Assembly (NCBI GenBank): GCA_938084835.1
Contig: CALKER010000013.1
Location: 1-51,381, forward strand
Reading direction: 5' to 3'
Source: an uncultured Thermoguttaceae bacterium
GTDB taxonomy: Bacteria; Planctomycetota; Planctomycetia; Pirellulales; Thermoguttaceae
DNA: 51,381 nucleotides
Part shown: positions 45,498 to 51,381 of the stretch, piece by piece
How positions within the stretch are numbered: position 1 is the stretch's first letter
Layout: each line of letters starts with the position of its first letter
Program-made: the position numbers and the translations under genes
The notes under the pieces: model-generated
Database searches by the model: none
What the model saw: the letters and a program-made list of their open reading frames with translations, nothing else
Told to the model about the DNA's origin: nothing

Positions 45498-46790
45498 CTA
45501 CTGTTTACGATCCGCCTGGGGGATATAAGGGGCAAGTTTCTTTTCTGCATAGATCGGCTGCAGTCGTGCCAGCCGATGCCGACCACCCACCAAAGGCAAA
45601 TTGACCATTTCCTCCCCCACCAATGGCTGGGCATAACGGACGAATTCGTCGGTCACGTCCCGGCCATTGGACGCAATCCACTGCCGGGGAAAGTGCCGCT
45701 CGCTATTGGCCACTACCTGAAGAGGCACTTTGTCCAATCGCGCTCGGTAAACGGTGCCCGGCTCCCGGAGGAGGGTCACCATGTATCCCCCTTCACCGGC
45801 TGCGGCCAACTCCACCGCCTTTTGACCGACTTGGTATGCTTCATCCAAATCCACCACCGAGGCATAAGCCATCGAATGGCGTTGGTCGGTGCCAGGAACA
45901 TTGCCCCGCGCCGCTCCTTTAGCTTGCAGCCCCACGGTGTTTAAGTAATTCACCACCACCTGAGCCACCGTTGCGCGGCTTGCACCATACATTTGATGGC
46001 CGAAAGCGTCCGTAACTTTTCCTAAATCGCCGACATCAAACCCTTCACTTATCACTACCACACACCGTCCAGATCGCTTTAACTCATCGTTGACTTGATC
46101 AGCCAGCTGCTCCAGAGGAATAGGGGCTTCGGCCAAATAGATGTGCAAGGGGAACTCCCGGTAAGGATCTGCCAGCCGGGCGGCGGCGGGAATGAACCCA
46201 ATTTTTCGCCCCATGGCCTGCAGGACCAAAACCGGATCGGCAGGGCAGGAACCACGGTTTTCTTCCTCGGCATATTGTACCATGTGCATCCAATACCGCG
46301 CCACGGAGCCGTAGCCAGGGGTATGGTCCACCAACCGGAACTCGCTATCACCCACATCGTTGTCGATGGTTTTGGGAATACCCACCGCAACCAGATCCAG
46401 TCCCCGTTCGGCTGCTAGCTTGGCTATCTTGTGCGCCGTGTCCATCGAGTCATTGCCGCCAATGTACAAAAAGTATCCAACGTCGTGGGCTTTGAAGACC
46501 TCGATAACCCGCTCGAAATCTTCCCGCTGATTTTCTCGCAACTTGTAACGGCATGTGCCAATGGAACCTGCCGCCGGCGTGTAGCGAAGCAACGCAATTT
46601 CCTCCGCTGGCTGCGCGGAAAGATTAATGAGCTCTTCCTTCAGCACCCCTTCGATTCCGTGCTTTGCACCGTAGACAGTGCCGATATGTGAAAATTCCCG
46701 CGCAGCCTCGACCACTCCCCGAAGACTGCTGTTGATAACCGCGGTCGGTCCTCCGCTTTGGGCAACAACTAAATTTCTCGCTTTGGCCAT
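45498..46790 (-). CDS. 6-phosphofructokinase with pyrophosphate-type motifs
   Basis: Phosphorylates fructose-6-phosphate. The 430-residue protein starts MAKARNLVVAQSGGPTAVINSS. The residues that separate donors are GGND (111-114), with Asp where ATP enzymes have Gly, and PKTIDND (139-145), with Lys where ATP enzymes have Gly. Both point to pyrophosphate as phosphoryl donor, which would make the step reversible. MGRKIGF (193-199) is also present. The frame is open a further 84 codons to 47042, but homology starts at this ATG. GAGG lies 12 bases upstream, rather far. The HAD gene follows after 111 bases, and gnd further on. Confidence 0.92.
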   Translation of the reverse strand: MAKARNLVVAQSGGPTAVINSSLRGVVEAAREFSHIGTVYGAKHGIEGVLKEELINLSAQPAEEIALLRYTPAAGSIGTCRYKLRENQREDFERVIEVFKAHDVGYFLYIGGNDSMDTAHKIAKLAAERGLDLVAVGIPKTIDNDVGDSEFRLVDHTPGYGSVARYWMHMVQYAEEENRGSCPADPVLVLQAMGRKIGFIPAAARLADPYREFPLHIYLAEAPIPLEQLADQVNDELKRSGRCVVVISEGFDVGDLGKVTDAFGHQMYGASRATVAQVVVNYLNTVGLQAKGAARGNVPGTDQRHSMAYASVVDLDEAYQVGQKAVELAAAGEGGYMVTLLREPGTVYRARLDKVPLQVVANSERHFPRQWIASNGRDVTDEFVRYAQPLVGEEMVNLPLVGGRHRLARLQPIYAEKKLAPYIPQADRKQ

Positions 46791-47911
46791 CTTCGCTTGC
46801 GACCTCTTTTTTCTCGAATCACCCCAGCGAACAGGTAACCTGCGCCGCACGCGGAAAAAATCCGGAAAATTTGCTTGCACAAGCAAACCCGCAGTTCTTA
46901 AAGAATAAGCAAACCTATAGTTCTTGAAGATCTGGATTTTAATGCCTCTGTCCGACCCCTGCAATTGTCCGGGGGAGGGTGCCGCTTCCACCCTCGCCCC
47001 GGGGGTTCGGCTCCATCCTAGCTGCCGGCGGTTTTGAAGCATCCCGCCGGCCCAGGAAATCCCTCACGACGTTACCAAAGAACTTTCCCACAGCCTTAAC
47101 CCAAATTTCCCAGAAATCTCCACCTCTGCTTGGCCCACTTACGCTATACTCGGTGCTAAAGTCAAGTAAAATCGGAAAGGCCCTCCCGTTTCCACCCCAC
47201 TGCTGCTCCAGGCCTATCGCCCAAGCTCATTCGACTAAAAACATTTTCCTCCAAAAGCGTATTTCCTTTGCCCATACTCATGCCTTTACTTCCATTTCGG
47301 ATTGGTAGTCTTAGAGGCCGCCGACAGGGCGCGATGCCCAAAAAAGAAGTTCCGCCTAATGAAGTCAACTGAGCGACTCCCGAAGTTAACTTAGCGACTC
47401 CCCAACCGGAGATGGTCAGAAAAATCCGATCCTTCCGGCCCACGCGAAAAGCTGATTCCAGTAACTCTCTTCTTGCCGGCCGGATGTGCCCAAAGCAAGT
47501 CACAAGGGAAGCCTGCCTGCAGAACTCTCCCAAAACGGCTGATAATAGGCACGCGCCAAATTAGAATTGGGTCTCAGTCCACCTTTGATACTCTAAAAGT
47601 TTTGCTCCAGTCAAAGAGCTCGACATTGCGGCCGTCGAGCCTAACCTCACCACGGGTTGCTAGCGGTGGCTCACGGGAAACACGCGGGGAAACTGCTGCT
47701 TTTATATCGGCCGAGCAAAGATCACATACCCGGTCGTCCGAAGAGTCCGGCCAGCCCCCAGGTCCGGAGGGTCTTAGTTTATCGGGGCCGCTGCCCCCCG
47801 GAAAGTTTTCGCTCCTCTCAATTCAAGGGGAATCACGAAGCTGGGTTATCCCACGCCTGGCCTCGGTGTGGGTCTGCCAACAAAGAGATCACGATTATTA
47901 GGAGTGCGCTA
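46791..47911. other. Long divergent intergenic region
   Basis: About 1.1 kb with the 21-bp repeat and no supported gene. The upstream extensions of both flanking frames (46791-47042 - and 47657-47911 +) are not protein-like. The - frame 47162-47533 reads the repeat as a doubled GVAxLTS motif and has no binding site. Promoters for both flanking genes should lie here. Confidence 0.5.
47361..47402. repeat. 21-bp tandem repeat
   Basis: Two adjacent 21-base units, GAAGTYAACTKAGCGACTCCC, match at 19 of 21 positions. They lie in the divergent region between the phosphofructokinase and glycosidase-like genes. Confidence 0.75.
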
Positions 47912-50713
47912 ATGCCGCAGCAACCAGTTCAGAAAATCCCTGCCCCTCACAACAAGCAACATGCGGGAGCTTGGAGGTTGCTAAGCCTGGCTTTCTGGAT
48001 ATTGGTAGGGACATCTCTTCCTGACAGCCCAAAAGGGCTATCATTCCCCCCACTTGAGGAAGAAGCCGAAAAGGAGCCTGTTTTCGAATACTTCCGTAAT
48101 CCCTGGCAGGTGGTCGGTCTAAAGGATTACCCCAGCGGGACACGGATTGGCCCCGACGGTCGCCTCCTTTTGCCCGATGGGCGTCAGATTTTTGTTCGCT
48201 ACGGACAGAGTTGGCATCCTATTCCTCGCGACGCTACTCCTGGCCTTTTGGATGGCTGGCTTCCTGTGGTGTGCTTCACTCTGGCCGCGGACGGGGTTGA
48301 TTATCGGGTTATGTTTTGGGCCACCACCTTACCCGAGTGCGAAAACTGGGAGCGGGCCTTCGCTTGGCCTGAGACGACTGACGGATATGCGACCTGGATT
48401 CTGGTCGAAGCTAGCAATCCCCACCCCAGGGAGATTAAGGCAGCCGCGGGCATAGCCATGCTGTTTCATCACAAGTGCCTGTGGGAAAGCCAATCGCACA
48501 TCCTAAGTCCCGGGAAGCACATCGCTTGGGCATGGCGGGTGGATTGGCGGCCTTCCGCCTTACCTGGAACCCATAATCTCCACTCTGGCGACTCTTTATC
48601 CCAACAGCCTCCGCCCTCCGAAGCATTAGCGCCTATGCCAATGCCACCCGAAGAAGCTCGATTATGGCTTGAACGAACCAAAAGCTTCTGGACGAACCTG
48701 CTGGCAGGCGCCACTTGCATCCAGGTCCCTTCTCTCAAAGCGACTTTAGCGCTCAAAGCCGCGCATGTTTGTCAACTGATTACCAGCGACCACGGTGAAG
48801 TCCACGCGGGGGAAGGTTTTTACGATGAGCTCTACATCCGCGATGGGGCCTACCAAATCCTCCATCTGCTGGAAGCAGGGTTCGTGGACGAGGCGCGGCG
48901 GGCCCTTGAGCGGTTCCTTCCGCATCAACGAGAAGATGGGCGTTTTGAAACGCAGGCAGGACAGCTTGACGCAAACGGTCAGGCGCTATGGATTTTTTGG
49001 AAATTTTTCCGCATGACAGGCGACAAAGCCTTCCTCGAGCGGGTGTATCCTCATTTGAAGCGGGCCGCTATGTGGATCAAAAATGCTCGCGCTTTCGAAG
49101 CCGAGGACAGCCCCTTTGCGGGGCTCCTGCCCGCTGCTGTAGCCGACGGAGAATATCTTTGGGACGGCAAACACCACATTGTCGGCTACGACTTTTGGAA
49201 CCTTCGCGGCCTCCTGTGTGTTGGACAGGCTGCACAAGAGCTCGGCCTACATGCTGAGGCACGCCTCTGGGAACAAGAAGCGCACCTTTATCGCCAGGCT
49301 ATCGAGCGAGCATGGCAACGGACCGGCCTTGCCTACTTTCCGCCAAGCTGGGAGAAAGCCGGCACTCACTGGGGCAATACCGAAACGCTATGGCCTACTA
49401 GGCTTTTTGAGCCCGACGATCCCCGAGTCTCGGCCCTTATCCATCACGTGCGCACCGAATACGGGGGCGGTTACCTGGAAGGAACTATTCGCTGGATCGG
49501 ACATCGTCCCGCAATTCACCCGTACATGGGGGCATACACGGCTTTAGCGTCACTTCGCCGGGCGGAAATCGAGGACACGTTGGCCGATTTCTTTTGGTAT
49601 CTTCTCCACAGTAGTACCACCCATGCCTTCCCCGAAGGTATCTATCCGGAATCGCGCACCGCTTGGCATAACACGATTCCCCACGCTCTGGGTGCCGCTA
49701 ATTACGCCATCTTGCTCCGGCACATGCTTATCGATGAAGTTGAGGATCGGCTTTACTTGTTGTCGGCCATCCCGCCCGATTGGCTTGCTCCGGGGCACAA
49801 GATTGTGGTTCAAAACGCTCTGACGGAGTTCGGGATTTTGACCATGGAACTTCGGGGGGAACCGGAGGGCATAGTTGGTCGGATTGCAGCCAAATGGCGC
49901 GGAATCGGACCTAAGAAGATCTTGATCAATGTCCCTCGCGGAAAGTGGCTTGTCCACACTGAAGGAATTTCCCCAGAAATGCTGGAACTGGTCTTCTACC
50001 CGCCGCTGAGGGAAAAATGGAGCTACCCGAGGGTGGTCGAGCTTTACTCGCAAACAGCTCCGCCCCGCCTCATGCCGGAAATTCCCCTTGTGGAGCGATT
50101 CCCGGTTGTTCCTCCGCCCGATCCGGAGCGGTACCTAACGATTGATTTACGGCCTTTTGCAATTACCAATCCTTTTACCGCACCTTTTGGTGTGCCTCGA
50201 CCGGGCAAGTTTTTGTTTACCGGGATGCCCACCGGAAGAATTATGATTTGCGGCATCCCTTTCGAGCTGATTAATCCTGCTCGGAATGAAGGCCGGGGAT
50301 TGGTGGTCCTTCATTCTCAACAATGGCCAACAGCGTCGCAATTTCCCACAAAGGTGGAAATACCAATCGGCCGGCGCGCACGCCGAGTCTATTTGCTGGG
50401 AAATGTTGCCGGGTGGGCAGCTAACGACCCGGGCACTGGGCCGGACCAAGCCGTCGCTGAGTACCTTTTGGTCTACGCCGATGGCCTCCGTGAGACCGTT
50501 CCCCTTGTTCCCGGCCAAACGCTGGACGATTGGGCTGCTCGTCCCAGCGCGGAGGATGTTGTTCCCGTTCTCCAGGGAACGCCGTGGCACCTCAACCTTT
50601 TAGTCCTACGTACGCGGGATGGGCCCTTAGAGAAAATCATCTTCACGGATCGCGGAACCCCTTCTGCTCCCCTGCTAGCAGCGATGACCGTGGAACTGGT
50701 CTCCCCCGAATAA
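47912..50713 (+). CDS. Exported six-hairpin glycosidase-like protein
   Basis: A 933-residue protein with an N-terminal hydrophobic segment (about 21-37) suggesting a signal peptide or anchor. A beta-rich N-terminal part (about 55-215) is followed by an (alpha/alpha)6-barrel region (about 260-660). Motifs include GFYDELYIRDGAYQ (about 302-315), GRFETQAGQLDANGQALW, DFWNLRGLL, WGNTETLWPT and FPEGIYPESRTAWHNTIPHALGAAN. A beta-rich C-terminal part follows. This layout resembles glycogen-debranching and other six-hairpin glycosidases, but I cannot name a GH family. Acidic residues in the YIRDG and FPEG motifs are candidate catalytic residues. The ATG at 47912 has AGGAG 8 bases upstream, which overrules the longer frame from 47657. 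It is likely to act on an external or periplasmic oligosaccharide. Confidence 0.8.
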   Translation: MPQQPVQKIPAPHNKQHAGAWRLLSLAFWILVGTSLPDSPKGLSFPPLEEEAEKEPVFEYFRNPWQVVGLKDYPSGTRIGPDGRLLLPDGRQIFVRYGQSWHPIPRDATPGLLDGWLPVVCFTLAADGVDYRVMFWATTLPECENWERAFAWPETTDGYATWILVEASNPHPREIKAAAGIAMLFHHKCLWESQSHILSPGKHIAWAWRVDWRPSALPGTHNLHSGDSLSQQPPPSEALAPMPMPPEEARLWLERTKSFWTNLLAGATCIQVPSLKATLALKAAHVCQLITSDHGEVHAGEGFYDELYIRDGAYQILHLLEAGFVDEARRALERFLPHQREDGRFETQAGQLDANGQALWIFWKFFRMTGDKAFLERVYPHLKRAAMWIKNARAFEAEDSPFAGLLPAAVADGEYLWDGKHHIVGYDFWNLRGLLCVGQAAQELGLHAEARLWEQEAHLYRQAIERAWQRTGLAYFPPSWEKAGTHWGNTETLWPTRLFEPDDPRVSALIHHVRTEYGGGYLEGTIRWIGHRPAIHPYMGAYTALASLRRAEIEDTLADFFWYLLHSSTTHAFPEGIYPESRTAWHNTIPHALGAANYAILLRHMLIDEVEDRLYLLSAIPPDWLAPGHKIVVQNALTEFGILTMELRGEPEGIVGRIAAKWRGIGPKKILINVPRGKWLVHTEGISPEMLELVFYPPLREKWSYPRVVELYSQTAPPRLMPEIPLVERFPVVPPPDPERYLTIDLRPFAITNPFTAPFGVPRPGKFLFTGMPTGRIMICGIPFELINPARNEGRGLVVLHSQQWPTASQFPTKVEIPIGRRARRVYLLGNVAGWAANDPGTGPDQAVAEYLLVYADGLRETVPLVPGQTLDDWAARPSAEDVVPVLQGTPWHLNLLVLRTRDGPLEKIIFTDRGTPSAPLLAAMTVELVSPE

Positions 50714-51381
50714 GCCTTGCGACCCGGTCAATCCGCAAAAGCTCCAAAATTGACACAGCTCTCTGACTAACCAGGGATTCTGTGGCTAGCCGAGTGATGT
50801 TTGAGTGTCCCCCCTTTAGATTAAGAGAACATGCACAAGCGGTTAAATGTGAACTGTGTCGCATTGTGTTATTACTTCTTACGAGGCGGCAGGACCCAAG
50901 GAAGATTTGGAAGCTTCCCCACAAAGGTAACCGCCCGATAACGTGGAAAATTTTCCCGAAGTCGTGCTCAGACCACCGCAAATTTGTTGATGCTGCAAAC
51001 GATTTGCCGGCTGTTTCAGCTGCCCACCGCCTCCCGGCAAAAGCGCTTTGCCATCGCTTGAGCAGGCCTCAAAAAAGCACGATGGGTCCGACAGCGCCCA
51101 TTCCGGCGTCGTATGTTGGACGGGACCGCCTCGACTGATTTGGAAGCCCTCCGCCCTGGGTCTTGCCTCAATGCATCAAGAAAGCAGCAAAAACACGCCA
51201 TGATCGACGAGCGAAACCACCTGACGAGTCACAAATTACCCTCGCATAACAGCTTACGTTTCGCGCGCATTTGGTATTAACACGTACTGCTTCCAAAAAT
51301 AGAATTTGTTGGTAGACCACGTTGCGCTCTGTGAATTTCCAGCTTACTTTGTGTGGTCCCTCGTTGTACGTTGCCACGAGT
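50714..51381. other. Right-hand end of the window, no gene recognised
   Basis: Frames at 50782-51138 (+) and 50643-50981 (-) overlap each other and lack binding sites or protein-like composition. No terminator is seen after the glycosidase-like gene. A gene could begin beyond the edge. Confidence 0.45.

Noticed and set aside
47162..47533. 123-codon - frame across the 21-bp repeat
   Set aside because: No binding site, and it would place coding sequence in the middle of a long divergent promoter region. The repeat explains its internal GVAxLTS duplication.
1..51381. CRISPR array, prophage or insertion sequence
   Set aside because: No regularly spaced direct repeats with unique spacers, and no transposase, integrase or phage structural motifs in any frame examined. 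The short tandem repeats have only two units each.

Overview
The window looks like chromosomal DNA of a planctomycete (Planctomycetota, probably Pirellulales). The evidence is family content: a giant repeat-built surface protein, a LamG plus hydrazine-synthase-alpha-like plus c-heme protein, a VIT/vWA protein, a Tat-signal Gfo/Idh/MocA oxidoreductase, a fused GldF/GldG-like protein followed by a DUF4340 protein, an oversized SecA and an isolated fliG. A thermophilic Thermogutta-like source fits the overall style, but that is a guess. No rRNA, tRNA, CRISPR array, transposase or phage gene was recognised. Roughly a fifth of the window lies outside confident genes.

Layout. 1-6152 (+): 3' part of a giant secreted repeat protein, ending in nine ~47-residue repeats and followed by a terminator-like hairpin. 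6511-7803 (-): secreted protein of unknown function. 8444-9439 (+): fliG alone. 9602-15161 (-): exported M20 amidohydrolase and a 1254-residue SecA. 15941-19103 (+): two nucleotide-sugar enzymes, a UDPGP/UAP-type uridylyltransferase and a mannose-1-phosphate guanylyltransferase. 19291-25859 (-): Gld-like ABC export cluster (ATPase, fused permease/GldG, DUF4340). 25860-27292: gene-poor. 27293-29389 (+): DUF255/YyaL-type thioredoxin-domain protein. 29522-39137 (-): Gfo/Idh/MocA oxidoreductase, a small helical protein, the LamG/HzsA-like heme protein, a DUF2892 membrane protein and a VIT/vWA protein. 39722-46790 (-): a 40-residue Cys protein, a zinc-ribbon membrane protein, a YqeG-type HAD phosphatase, a possible 54-residue protein, 6-phosphogluconate dehydrogenase, a second HAD hydrolase and a phosphofructokinase with PPi-type motifs. 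47912-50713 (+): exported six-hairpin glycosidase-like protein.

How the genes fit together. Two themes stand out. One is the cell envelope: export by SecA, the giant adhesin-like protein, the Gld-like exporter, the vWA protein and several signal-bearing proteins. The other is sugar metabolism: nucleotide-sugar synthesis, glycolysis and pentose phosphate enzymes, the glycosidase and the Gfo/Idh oxidoreductase. The strongest leads for new biology are the LamG/HzsA-like/diheme fusion, the exact 141-bp repeat array, the two SecA insertions and two short ORFs with Shine-Dalgarno sequences that usual length cut-offs would miss.
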